From the NCBI GenBank assembly GCA_965116625.1, contig OZ220717.1, positions 2,108,001-2,172,000 of the forward strand: 64,000 bases of DNA, given 5' to 3'. The notes beneath the pieces are model-generated. The model had not been told where the DNA came from. It saw only the letters and a program-made list of their open reading frames with translations, and made no database searches. The position numbers and the translations under genes were made by a program. Position 1 is the first letter of the stretch. Each line of letters opens with the position of its first letter. Below are positions 43,020 through 51,292 of this stretch, piece by piece. Source of the stretch: VXNE01 sp965116625 (GTDB lineage Bacteria; Pseudomonadota; Gammaproteobacteria; Pseudomonadales; Azotimanducaceae).

Positions 43020-44573
43020 TCAGACGATCCGGGAACCGCGCCTGCCCCAGTATTCGTCCCTCAAGTAACGTTTGTAGAGCTTGCCGGTGGGCAGCCGGGG
43101 CAATTCGTCCCGGAAGTCGATGGCCTTGGGGCACTTGTAATGCGCGATGTTCTCCCTTGTGTAGGCGATGAGTTCCGCTTCCAGCGCCGAATCCGGCGTA
43201 ACGCCCTGGGCCGGTTGCACGACCGCCCGTACTTCCTCGCCCATTTCTTCGTCGGGCGCTCCGATGACAGCGACGTCGAGCACCTTGGGATGGAGGATCA
43301 GCGCGTTCTCGATTTCCTGCGGGTATATGTTCACGCCGCCGGAAATGATCATGTAGGTGGCGCGGTCCGTGAGGTAGAGGAAGCCGTCGGCGTCGACGTA
43401 GCCGACGTCGTCCAGGGTCGTCCAGTTGGCGTGTTCCGGGTGTTGCGCTTTCCTGGTCTTCTCGGGGTCGTTCAGGTACTCGAACGGGGTCGTCGGCATC
43501 TCGAAATAGACGACGCCCGTCTCCCCAATGGGCAGTTCCGCGCCGTCGTCGTCGCAGATGTGGATCGTGCCCATGATGGGCTTGCCCACCGTACCGGGGT
43601 GTTCGAGCCAGTCGTCCGGGCCCGCGTGGGTGAATCCGTTGACCTCGGTCCCGGCGTAGTACTCGTAGATGATGGGCCCCCACCAGTCGAACATCTGCTC
43701 CTTGACCTTCGGCGGGCAGGGCGCGGCGGCATGGATCGCGACCTTGTGGGAGGACAGGTCGTAGCGGGAGCGCTCGGACTCTTCGAGTTTCAGCATGCGC
43801 GAGAACATCGTGGGTACCCACTGGCTGTGCGTGACCTGGTATTCCTCGATGGCCTGCAGGGCGTGCGCAGGATCGAAGCGTGGCATGTAAACCACCGTGC
43901 CGCCCAGGGATTGCACGCCGACGCTGAAGCTTAGCGGTGCGGCGTGATAGAGGGGTGCGGGAGACAGGTAAACGGTGTTTTCGTCGATCCCCCAGAGCAT
44001 GCTCTGCAACGCGCGGATCGGTCCCACGTCTTCCGAAATGGACGCTTCCGGCAGGGGCCGCAGGATGCCCTTCGGCCGCCCGGTCGTGCCGGAGCTGTAC
44101 AGCATCACGCCGCCCGTCGGCTCCTCGGCCAGCGGTTCGGCGGGACAGTCCGCGATGGTCTCCTCGAAGTCCTGGTAGCCATTGATGGCGCCATCGAGCA
44201 TGAGCCAAGTGTGGCAGCGCGGCGCGAACCCGTGGAGATTGCCGGCCACGTCCGCCCGGGCGCGGGTCGTGATGAGCACCTGCGACTCGGAGTTGTCGAG
44301 GATGTAGCCCGCTTCTTCGTCGGTCAGGTAGCGGTTGACGGTGGTCAGGTACAGCCCTGACCGCAGCGCGGCCCAGACGACATCGAACCAGACGAGATGG
44401 TTCTCGGCGAAGATCGATATATGGTCGCCGCGCCGCAATCCCTTGTCGAACAGCAGCTGCGCCAGTTGGTTCGACCGGTCGTTCAGTTCGCCGTAGGTCC
44501 TGACCGCGCCCGTCGCGCTATCGATTGCCGCGGCCTTGTCCGGAAAGACCTTCGCCCAGTTGCCCGGATACAT
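43020..44573 (-). CDS. AMP-dependent acyl-CoA synthetase/ligase
   Basis: A 517-residue adenylating enzyme (ANL superfamily). The P-loop-like A3 motif is LYSSGTTGRPKG. Also visible are YYAGTEVNGFTHAG (A5), DDVGYVDADGFLYLTDR (A7/A8 hinge) and the C-terminal catalytic Lys in LPTGKLYKR. It activates a carboxylic acid with ATP and then CoA; chain length is unknown. The frame continues to 44780 without protein-like sequence, so the ATG at 44571-44573 (MYPGNWAKVFPDKAA) is the start. ChaC follows after seven bases. Confidence 0.9.
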   Translation of the reverse strand: MYPGNWAKVFPDKAAAIDSATGAVRTYGELNDRSNQLAQLLFDKGLRRGDHISIFAENHLVWFDVVWAALRSGLYLTTVNRYLTDEEAGYILDNSESQVLITTRARADVAGNLHGFAPRCHTWLMLDGAINGYQDFEETIADCPAEPLAEEPTGGVMLYSSGTTGRPKGILRPLPEASISEDVGPIRALQSMLWGIDENTVYLSPAPLYHAAPLSFSVGVQSLGGTVVYMPRFDPAHALQAIEEYQVTHSQWVPTMFSRMLKLEESERSRYDLSSHKVAIHAAAPCPPKVKEQMFDWWGPIIYEYYAGTEVNGFTHAGPDDWLEHPGTVGKPIMGTIHICDDDGAELPIGETGVVYFEMPTTPFEYLNDPEKTRKAQHPEHANWTTLDDVGYVDADGFLYLTDRATYMIISGGVNIYPQEIENALILHPKVLDVAVIGAPDEEMGEEVRAVVQPAQGVTPDSALEAELIAYTRENIAHYKCPKAIDFRDELPRLPTGKLYKRYLRDEYWGRRGSRIV

Positions 44574-44655
44574 GGTGTCGCCCGAAGATTCCGTGGGACA
44601 GGCGCCAGATTGGCAAATGTGCCGGAGTTCGGCAAGGCGGTTGGTGTGGCTCGCC

Positions 44656-46374
44656 CTACCGGTCTTCCCCGATCTCCGCCGGGGCTTGTGAAGGGGCGAG
44701 TGCCCGCATGGCTTCGTCCGTGGTGATATAGAGGTTGCCGGACAGTTCGTCCGGCAGGCCGGTCGACCCGAGCCGGTCACGCAACCGGCCCTTGACCTCG
44801 GACAGGTGCAGCGCGATGTCGAGCGACGCGAGCGTGTGATTCAGTCGTCGCAGCATCTCGAGGCCCGTCGTATCGATGAAATTGATGGCGCTGCAGACGA
44901 GTACCAGGTGACGTGCTTCCCCGTGACGGTTCATGATCGCGAGCAATCGGTCCTCCACCTGGTTCGCGTTGGCGAAATAGAGGTTTTCGTCCAGCCGAAT
45001 GGCGACCACGTTCGGAAGGGTCTCGGTGTCGTACCGGGTGACGTTGCGAAAGTGGGCCGAATCGCCAAGTCTCCCGACCACCGCGATGTGCGGCCTGCTG
45101 GAACGATGCACGAACTGCACGATGGCGGTGCCGACGCCGAGCAGCAGGCCGGCCTGCACGCCGAGCATGAGCACGCCGCCGAGTGCCAGGAAGTGCACGA
45201 ATACGTCAGCGCGACAGAAGCGCCATTGTTCCCGAATCATCGAGAAATCGATGATGCCGACGATGGCGGCGATGATGATCGCCGCGAGCGTCGCATGCGG
45301 CAGGTTTGCGAACAGCGGCGTCAGCCACAGCAGTGTCACCGCGATAACCGCCACGCAGACCAGCGCGCTGACCGGTGTTTTCGCGCCGGCAGCGACGTTG
45401 ACGCTCGACTTGGAGAAGCTCCCCGCCACGGGGTACGCGCCGGTGAACGCCGCGCCGACGTTGGCGGCGCCGAGGGCGACGAGTTCCTGCGAGGCGTCTA
45501 TGCGGCTGCGCTGCCGCGACGCCAGCGTCGTGCCGATGGAGAAACTCTCGATGTAGGTGACCAGCGCGATCATTGCGGCTGCGGGAGCCAGGTCGAGCCA
45601 GAGCAGGGGATCGAAGGGGGGCAGGGCGAAAGCGGGAAGTCCGGCGGGTACGAAGCCCACGGTGTCGACGCCGAGGCCAAGGATCGCAACGGTGCCAGTG
45701 CCGGCGATGGCTACGATCATCGGTCCGGTCCGGCTGATCGGATGGTCGCGATCGCGCATCGCGAGCCCCGCGTAACGGCGGACAAGCCAGACACCGGCGA
45801 GACTTGCGACACCTATGCCGACTGCTACGGGATTGAGGTTCCCGATGGCGGACAAGAGCTGCGTGAGCCGGTCCGCCGCGTTGTCGCCGCGGTCTATCTC
45901 GATTCCGGTGAAAGCGGGCAGTTGGCTGATGATGATCAGGATCGCCGCCGCGTTGACGAATCCCGTGATCACGGGATGGCTCAGGAGGTTGACGATCCCG
46001 CCCATCCCGAGGAGCCGCAGCAGCCAGAGCAGGATGCCAACCTGCAGGCAAAGGATGGTGGTGATGCCGAGGTAGGCGTCGGAGTGTGCGGGCGCGTGTT
46101 CCCCCACCGTCGCCGCCACCATGAGGGCGGCGATGGCGACGGGACCCACGATGAGTTGGCGCGAGGAGCCGAGGGCGGCATAGATCACCATCGGCGCGAG
46201 GCAGGCGTAGAGGCCCGCCTGGGCGGGCAGTCCGGCCAGGAAGGCGTAGGCGACCGCTTGCGGCACCGTGACCACGCCGAGCACCAGGCCAGCCACGAGG
46301 TCGTACACGAAGTCGGTACGGCGATAGTCGCGCAGCGTATCGACGATCGGCAGGGTGCGGGTCCAGCGGTTCAT
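44656..46374 (-). CDS. SulP family anion transporter with STAS domain
   Basis: A 572-residue SLC26/SulP carrier. The N-terminal part has LVAGLVLGVVTVPQAVAYAFLAGLP, the usual first-helix signature, with 10-14 hydrophobic segments to about residue 410. A cytoplasmic STAS domain follows (about 425-545), including NVVAIRLDENLYFANA and LVLVCSAINFIDTTGLEML. Sulfate, bicarbonate or dicarboxylate are possible substrates. The true start is MNRWTRTLPIVD at 46374; the upstream extension lacks protein character. The K+ channel gene lies 46 bases upstream on the same strand. Confidence 0.9.
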   Translation of the reverse strand: MNRWTRTLPIVDTLRDYRRTDFVYDLVAGLVLGVVTVPQAVAYAFLAGLPAQAGLYACLAPMVIYAALGSSRQLIVGPVAIAALMVAATVGEHAPAHSDAYLGITTILCLQVGILLWLLRLLGMGGIVNLLSHPVITGFVNAAAILIIISQLPAFTGIEIDRGDNAADRLTQLLSAIGNLNPVAVGIGVASLAGVWLVRRYAGLAMRDRDHPISRTGPMIVAIAGTGTVAILGLGVDTVGFVPAGLPAFALPPFDPLLWLDLAPAAAMIALVTYIESFSIGTTLASRQRSRIDASQELVALGAANVGAAFTGAYPVAGSFSKSSVNVAAGAKTPVSALVCVAVIAVTLLWLTPLFANLPHATLAAIIIAAIVGIIDFSMIREQWRFCRADVFVHFLALGGVLMLGVQAGLLLGVGTAIVQFVHRSSRPHIAVVGRLGDSAHFRNVTRYDTETLPNVVAIRLDENLYFANANQVEDRLLAIMNRHGEARHLVLVCSAINFIDTTGLEMLRRLNHTLASLDIALHLSEVKGRLRDRLGSTGLPDELSGNLYITTDEAMRALAPSQAPAEIGEDR

Positions 46375-46420
46375 GGGACGGGCGCTTCGAATCGCTGATG
46401 GGGCCTTCCCGGCATGGGTT

Positions 46421-46846
46421 TCACTCGGTTGCCCCTTCTTCGCCCCAGGAGCGTCGCATCTGGATGAACGCGAAGGACGCGGTCCAGGCGATGAATACGA
46501 GACCCGCGATCGCTTCGGCGGCCGTAACGGCCCGCAGCGCCCCGAGCGGCACAAGGTCGCCTATGCCGAGGGTGGTGTAGGCGGAACCCGAGAAATACAC
46601 ATGGTCGAGAAACGTCTCGGCGCCCTGCACCGACCCGAAAGCGGTACCCGATAGTGACGCAAAGACGCCGGCAAATACGCCGATTTCGACAAAGTGCACC
46701 AGTATCAGCCCAGCCACCATCACCGGGACGCCATGGCGGCGGTGATGCAGGGTGCGGGAACTCAGGAATCGCAGCGTTCCATAGTGGATTGCCACGCAGA
46801 TGGCCGAAGTCACTATGGCAATCAGGTAGGCGATGCCCTCGATCAT
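46421..46846 (-). CDS. Two-TM ion channel family protein (K+ channel-like)
   Basis: A 141-residue membrane protein. Hydrophobic helices are IAYLIAIVTSAICVAIHY and VMVAGLILVHFVEIGVFAG, then a pore helix and the filter-like TTLGIGD (91-97), which corresponds to TVGYGD of potassium channels, and a last helix AAEAIAGLVFIAWTASFAF. The Gly-Ile-Gly filter is a variant also seen in bacterial Ion_trans_2 proteins, so selectivity is uncertain. It would assemble as a tetramer. It is probably co-transcribed with sulP. Confidence 0.8.
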   Translation of the reverse strand: MIEGIAYLIAIVTSAICVAIHYGTLRFLSSRTLHHRRHGVPVMVAGLILVHFVEIGVFAGVFASLSGTAFGSVQGAETFLDHVYFSGSAYTTLGIGDLVPLGALRAVTAAEAIAGLVFIAWTASFAFIQMRRSWGEEGATE

Positions 46847-46980
46847 GGTCGGCTCGTGGCGGTTGCGGGTCCGGCGTCCATTCTAGGCGCTTCGAGGGCG
46901 TCTCGCGCCTTCAGGTCACCCGTGCCGGTGGACCAACCCCGTTCGCGCGGCCAGCCTTCGCCGGATTTGCGCCGTGGCAT

Positions 46981-47008
46981 TTGACAGTCCTATGGCCAAG
47001 GGTAAGAT
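46981..47008 (+). promoter_or_regulatory. Sigma-70-type promoter of the tRNA pair
   Basis: TTGACA at 46981-46986, a 16-base spacer and TAAGAT at 47003-47008. The -35 is consensus. The tRNA-Val gene begins 17 bases beyond the -10, so the transcript should start just before it. Confidence 0.75.
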
Positions 47009-47025
47009 ACGCGGTCGCCAGCGCG

Positions 47026-47101
47026 GGGTGTTTAGCTCAGTTGGGAGAGCGACGGCCTTACAAGCCGTAGGTCGCAGGTTCAAGCCCTGCAACACCCACC
47101 A
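47026..47101 (+). tRNA. tRNA-Val (anticodon TAC)
   Basis: A 76-base cloverleaf with acceptor arm GGGTGTT/AACACCC. The D arm is TAGCTCAGTTGGGAGAGC, the anticodon stem ACGGC/GCCGT with loop CTTACAA, and the T arm has GGTTCAAGCC. CCA is encoded. The anticodon TAC reads Val codons. A good promoter lies directly upstream. Confidence 0.95.
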
Positions 47102-47110
47102 CGCCCGTAC

Positions 47111-47188
47111 GGAGCGGTAGTTCAGTCGGTTTAGAATACTGGCCTGTCACGCCAGGGGTCGCGGGTTCGAGTCCCGTCCGCTCCGCCA
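47111..47188 (+). tRNA. tRNA-Asp (anticodon GTC)
   Basis: A 78-base cloverleaf with acceptor arm GGAGCGG/CCGCTCC, discriminator G and encoded CCA. The anticodon loop CTGTCAC is between GGC and GCC stem strands, and the T arm has GGGTTCGAGTCCC. It is co-transcribed with tRNA-Val. Its 3' end coincides with the change from backbone to accessory DNA. Confidence 0.95.
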
Positions 47189-47401
47189 AACACTATTTTA
47201 ACCCATTGTTTTTTAGGAATTTTCATTTCAGAATTTTCGTGGCCCCCCAAATGGCCCCCCACTCGATTGCCGATAGAACGCGGGTCTGGTTGCGCTGGGT
47301 TGCACCGCTTTTCTCTAGGGGCCAAAGCCTGAACAACGCCCCGCCAATCGGACTCGCCGGCGGGGCGCGGCGATCGTGGAATTCGTCTCGGGACGGGCGT
47401 C
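47189..47401. other. AT-rich junction after tRNA-Asp
   Basis: About 210 bases. The first 50 are strongly AT-rich compared with the rest of the window (for example CTATTTTAACCCATTG), then come two close copies of TGGCCCCCC (47239-47261). No gene is supported. It is the likely left junction of a genomic island, but I cannot identify a second copy of the tRNA 3' end inside the window. Confidence 0.4.
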
Positions 47402-48568
47402 TCAAAGGGTCTTTGGAACCCCACCGCCGTCATTCCAGTCGGGTGTGGTGCCTGCGACGTGGAAGTCCTCTTCGGGCATGGGGACGGTGACGGGCGGAGT
47501 TCGGGCGGCGATGGCGTTGGCAAGGATCGCGCGGTCGGGGCGGTCGCGATAGGCGATCTCCGTCACGAACTCAAGCCTCTGGCGCGCGGACCAGTGAACC
47601 TCTTCGCCGGCTGCCGCCTTGGGCTCGGGGATGGGTCGCGGATAGGGTCCGAGTATCCGGTAGTACCACTTCATGGAATCGCGCAGCTCACCGTAGAGGT
47701 TGGGGTCGACTCGCCGCCTCATGTATTCCGTGTGGAATCCGAGGCCGGCGTTCTTCGCGTTCGCGCACATCCAGAGAAACGCCCTGTCGGAAGGTCCGAC
47801 ATCCACGTAGCCGCCCCCGACGTTCGAGTGGACGCCAGGGAACCAGACCTGGCTGACTGTTTGACCGCGGTGGACGTTGGCGGCGGACCAGAGAGAGGGA
47901 CGGAAGGGTTTGCGCCTCTCGTCGATCGCCAAGGCGTGGTAGGCGTAGGAGACGTGGTCGCCGAGAGAAACGTCGTGGAAGGCGTGCCGGTGAGCGCCGA
48001 TGAACCGCAGGTGCTTCAACGGGACGCCTAGCGCGCCGACCGTATCCCAGACGCCGATGAAGTGGATATCGCGCACGAGGCGTCCGGCTCGGGTATGCGA
48101 GAACCGCTCGGCGTGTGTGCTGGCTTTTCGTGAGCGTGTTTGGCCGGGTCGCGCGCGGTAGATTCGGATCGCCGAGTTGACGGCGGCGGAGATGTCGTCG
48201 TCCTTGTTTTGGTCGGGGATGCCGCAAAGACCGATCAGTCCGGCGAGGCTCCTCGCGGTGTAGGCGCCACGGGAGAATCCGAAGAGGAACAGCTTGTCTT
48301 CGTTCCGGTAGCTGGATCCGAGGGCGAAGTAAGCCTGCTTGACGTTCTCCAGCAGTCCGATGCCGAACAATCCGCCCTTGAGATGATCCCACCGGCCTCC
48401 CGTACCGACCCCGGTGTCGTAGTAGACGCGCTGTTCGGTCTCGGCCTTGGTCTTGCCGCTCAGCGCCCGTGCTACTTTGACGACGTTGCTGGGGACGACG
48501 CGATCGCGGTCTCGTTGGTCCGGGCGGTTCCAAGTGCCGTCTGTGCAGAGTACGAGATTGCGCGTCAT
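47402..48568 (-). CDS. DUF2235 alpha/beta-hydrolase-like protein
   Basis: A 388-residue protein of the DUF2235 (T6SS phospholipase effector-like, uncharacterised alpha/beta hydrolase) family. It opens with NLVLCTDGTWN. The nucleophile elbow is FGFSRGAYTARSLAGLI, then HFIGVWDTVGALG and a catalytic-His region WFPGVHSNVGGGY. The frame runs upstream to 49150 but has no protein character before the ATG at 48566-48568. No T6SS genes are nearby, so it is either a lone lipase-like enzyme or part of island cargo. It is the first gene on the accessory side of tRNA-Asp. Confidence 0.85.
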   Translation of the reverse strand: MTRNLVLCTDGTWNRPDQRDRDRVVPSNVVKVARALSGKTKAETEQRVYYDTGVGTGGRWDHLKGGLFGIGLLENVKQAYFALGSSYRNEDKLFLFGFSRGAYTARSLAGLIGLCGIPDQNKDDDISAAVNSAIRIYRARPGQTRSRKASTHAERFSHTRAGRLVRDIHFIGVWDTVGALGVPLKHLRFIGAHRHAFHDVSLGDHVSYAYHALAIDERRKPFRPSLWSAANVHRGQTVSQVWFPGVHSNVGGGYVDVGPSDRAFLWMCANAKNAGLGFHTEYMRRRVDPNLYGELRDSMKWYYRILGPYPRPIPEPKAAAGEEVHWSARQRLEFVTEIAYRDRPDRAILANAIAARTPPVTVPMPEEDFHVAGTTPDWNDGGGVPKTL

Positions 48569-48639
48569 CTGGGCTCGGTCGGGGTCGTGCGTTTGGCTGC
48601 GGGACTCTACCCGCAGAGGGGTTTGAGGGCTAGTCGCCA

Positions 48640-48924
48640 GTGCTGGTCGGCATGTGTGGGGCGCTCTTTGGGGGGCGGTGTGCTGGTGTAGGATGGCCGC
48701 GCGATGGCTTCTACGTGTGCGAGAACTGGCGAGCGCGCGGCAGATGGGCCGTCGTAAACAGCGGCGACTGCGCGTACCGGCAACGAAGGTCGTGGCCTGC
48801 GAGGCGAGTACGACCGTTCCAACGCCGGGTGGTAGGGAACTGCGAAACGCTTGATCGGGCGCGGGAGTCCCAGCGGACGCTGCGGGTGGACGAACGGACG
48901 GAACACGCCTGCGTACACCGATAG
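48640..48924 (+). pseudogene. Frameshifted small ENW/Cys-motif protein
   Basis: The frame from 48640 reads DGFYVCENWRARGRWAVVNS then GDCAYR, which resembles the start of a small domain I know as FYVYENW...H..C.(Y/F)CN-GRG. The expected continuation, NEGRGLRGEYDRSNAGW, is present immediately afterwards but in another frame. The first frame then resumes with CETLDRARESQRTL and DERTEHACVHR before the stop. Two compensating indels, near 48776 and 48835, explain this. The partner Cys residues of the CxxC are altered. The family is recalled from pattern, not named; function is unknown. Confidence 0.45.
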
Positions 48925-49170
48925 ATTTCGAAGGCGGCGAGCCGGGGCTCCTAGTTCGCCGGCCGTCAGGCCGAGGAAATGGGACTGCTCGTCGAAGGTC
49001 CGGAGATACACCGGCACCTCGGGATTTTCGATGTGATCCGGACTGGTGGATGGGACGATGGCTGTTGGTGACTACTGAAAACTGCGCATTCTTGGCAACT
49101 GAAAATTGCGCACTCGATGTTGCCAGTACTGTCCCCGTTGGCGAAGCCAACGGGGAGGGACCGGCGAGAG

Positions 49171-50190
49171 ATGCACGATTGGGGGACCAGGATGCGATTG
49201 AGGCACTACCTCGAGCAGGGGATGTCGAAGGCGGAGTTGTCGCGGCGCTTCGGCGTGAGCCGGCGAACGATCCACTACTGGATCGAGTCGGGGCAACTGG
49301 ACCGTGACCTGAGCGCCGGCGAGGCGCGCTATGCGGCGCGACCGCCGGTGGCGCACAAGCTGGATCCGTACAAGCCGATCATTGCCGCACGGCTGCAGGA
49401 GTTTCCGCGGCTGTCGGCGCAGCGGTTGTTCGACGAGGTGCGGGCGGCGGGCTACACGGGCGCGTACAGCAGGGTGCGGGACTACGTGCGCGAGGCGCGG
49501 CCGCGCGAACCGGTGGAGGAGCCGGTGCGCTTCGAGACGCCGCCGGGACGCCAGGGGCAGGTGGACTTCGGCGCGTTCCGCTTTCCCTGGGGTCGACGCT
49601 ACGCCCTGGTCGTGGTGCTCGGCTACTCGCGTCTGCTGTGGTTGCGGTTCTACCCGCGCCAGACGATGGCGGTGCTGGTCGAAGGTCTGGAGAGCGCGTT
49701 TGCCAGCTTCGGCGGTGTGCCCCAGGAGCTGCTGTTCGATCAGATGCGCGCTGTCGTGCTGTCGGATGACCGCCTGAGCGGTGGCGGCGTGACGCTGAAC
49801 GAGGAGTTCCTGCGCTTCGCGGCGCACTGGGGCTTCCAGCCGCGCCCGTGCCGGCCGTATCGGGCGCAGACCAAGGGCAAGGTGGAGCGGCCGATCCGCT
49901 ACATCCGCGAGAGCTTCCACTACGGCCGTGCGTTTGTGAACGATGCGGACGTGAACGACCAGGTCGAGCACTGGCTGGCGGAGGTGGCCAACGTGCGCCA
50001 GCATGGCACGACTGGGGAGCGGCCGGTGGACCGCTTCGAACGGGATGAGCGGTCCGTCCTGCGGCCGCTGGCGCCACAGCCCTACCGGCGCGCCGGCGCT
50101 GCCACACCATCCGACGCGGCACCGCCATCGCTGCCGAAGGTCGATGTACAACGGCGGTCGCTACGCACGTACGCGGAGTTGGTGCGATGA
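49171..50190 (+). CDS. istA: IS21 transposase IstA
   Basis: A 339-residue IS21 transposase. An N-terminal HTH (MRLRHYLEQGMSKAELSRRF then SRRTIHYWI) precedes the DDE integrase core, with Asp in GQVDFGAFRF, Asp in ELLFDQMRAVV, and Glu in YRAQTKGKVERPIRYI. It cuts and joins the element ends with help of IstB. The frame opens at 49117, but the family start is near the ATG at 49171. The stop overlaps istB as ATGA. Length is a little shorter than long-form IS21 IstA proteins but complete in motifs. Confidence 0.9.
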   Translation: MHDWGTRMRLRHYLEQGMSKAELSRRFGVSRRTIHYWIESGQLDRDLSAGEARYAARPPVAHKLDPYKPIIAARLQEFPRLSAQRLFDEVRAAGYTGAYSRVRDYVREARPREPVEEPVRFETPPGRQGQVDFGAFRFPWGRRYALVVVLGYSRLLWLRFYPRQTMAVLVEGLESAFASFGGVPQELLFDQMRAVVLSDDRLSGGGVTLNEEFLRFAAHWGFQPRPCRPYRAQTKGKVERPIRYIRESFHYGRAFVNDADVNDQVEHWLAEVANVRQHGTTGERPVDRFERDERSVLRPLAPQPYRRAGAATPSDAAPPSLPKVDVQRRSLRTYAELVR

Positions 50191-50981
50191 GCGCCGCGGG
50201 AGATCGGCGCGACCGGCTGCGGGCGATGCTGGCGGATCTCAGGCTGCCCGGCGCGCTGGAGGCCGTGGACGGCATCCTGGCGCAAGCGGACAGCGGCGCG
50301 GTGACGGCCAGTGAAGCGATGGAGGAGCTGCTGAACGCGCAGATCGTGCTGCGCAACAACCGGCGGCTGCAGACCGCCATGCGCGCCTCGCGGCTACCGG
50401 CAGTGAAGACCCTGGCGCAGTTCGACTTTGCCTTCCAGCCGAGCATCAAACGCGAACAGATCGAGAGCCTGCACGAACTCGGCTTCCTCGAGCGCAAGGA
50501 GAACGTGGTGTTCCTCGGTCCGCCGGGCGTGGGCAAGACCCACCTCGCCATCAGTCTGGCGATCGCCGCCGCGGAGAGCGGCCGGCGCGTCTACTACGGT
50601 ACGCTCGCTGGGCTGATCGACTCGCTGGCCGAGGCGAAGGCCGCCGGCAACCTGAGCCGGCGCCTGCGCGTGCTGACGCATCCGACACTGATGGTCGTCG
50701 ACGAGATCGGCTACCTGCCCGTCACCCGCGAGGGCGCGGTGTTGTTCTTCCAGTTGATCAACGCCCGCCATGAGCACGCGTCCACCGTGCTGACGTCGAA
50801 CAAAGGCTTCGAGGAGTGGGGCACGGTGCTGGGCGATGAGGTCATGGCCGCGGCGCTGATCGACCGGCTGCTGCACCACTGCCACATCGTCAACATCCGC
50901 GGCAACAGCTACCGGATGCGGGCGCACCAGGACTTGCTCCGGCCGCGCTCGGACGACGAGGTCCGGAGCAACGCCGCATGA
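50187..50981 (+). CDS. istB: IS21 helper ATPase IstB
   Basis: A 264-residue AAA+ ATPase of the DnaC/IstB family. Walker A is LGPPGVGKTHLA, Walker B is LMVVDEIGYL, and sensor 1 includes VLTSNKGFEEW. The C-terminus has IDRLLHHCHIVNIRGNSYR, characteristic of IstB. It forms an oligomer on target DNA and stimulates IstA. It is translationally coupled to istA. Confidence 0.93.
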   Translation: MSAAGDRRDRLRAMLADLRLPGALEAVDGILAQADSGAVTASEAMEELLNAQIVLRNNRRLQTAMRASRLPAVKTLAQFDFAFQPSIKREQIESLHELGFLERKENVVFLGPPGVGKTHLAISLAIAAAESGRRVYYGTLAGLIDSLAEAKAAGNLSRRLRVLTHPTLMVVDEIGYLPVTREGAVLFFQLINARHEHASTVLTSNKGFEEWGTVLGDEVMAAALIDRLLHHCHIVNIRGNSYRMRAHQDLLRPRSDDEVRSNAA

Positions 50982-51292
50982 GTCGGGTCACGCCACCAAA
51001 CGGCGCCGGGCTCTGTAAGCCTGACGCTCTCCCGCATGATGCCGTTGCCCGAGTCGAGGGCGGTGCTCAGCGCGCCGCCCGCCCGCTTCAAAAGCGGGCG
51101 GCGCGCACCGGGCGGTGTCGGCCGGTCCCGAAACCGGGCGTTCCCGCTCCATTCACGGGGCCTGCGCGGCAGGTCAAAAAGTGCGCAATTTTCGATTGCC
51201 AAAAGTGCGCAGTTTTCGGTTGCCATTGACAGATGGCGGCCCGCGCGGTTGTGTGGGGCTGATCCTCCGGGCGGGACCGGCAGGTTTGGAGG

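Larger units (their letters stand above)
49069..51225 (+). mobile_element. IS21-family insertion sequence
   Basis: About 2157 bases with istA and istB overlapping by four bases. Both ends carry two copies of a terminal motif in inverted orientation. The left end has GAAAACTGCGCA (49077-49088) and GAAAATTGCGCACT (49101-49114). The right end, read on the other strand, has the same two motifs with the same 12-base spacing. Multiple terminal repeats and the gene order are typical of IS21. The outer ends both begin TG. No clear target duplication could be read. Both genes are intact, so it may be active. Confidence 0.88.

Noticed and set aside
47131..47523. Minus-strand ORF ending GGADGTRTRDPWRDRPVF that might be an integrase C-terminus
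   Set aside because: The tail is simply a translation of the antisense strand of tRNA-Asp, a frequent artefact. The rest overlaps the DUF2235 gene in another frame and shows no recombinase motifs.
48607..49017. Minus-strand 136-codon ORF (PVYLRTFDEQSHFLGL...)
   Set aside because: Its beginning looks mildly protein-like, but it overlaps the plus-strand frameshifted gene, becomes low-complexity Arg/Pro/Ser-rich, and no family is recognised.
48569..49150. N-terminal extension of the DUF2235 protein
   Set aside because: The in-frame extension is Ser/Arg/Pro-rich shadow sequence that runs into the IS21 terminal repeats. The family start is the ATG at 48566-48568.
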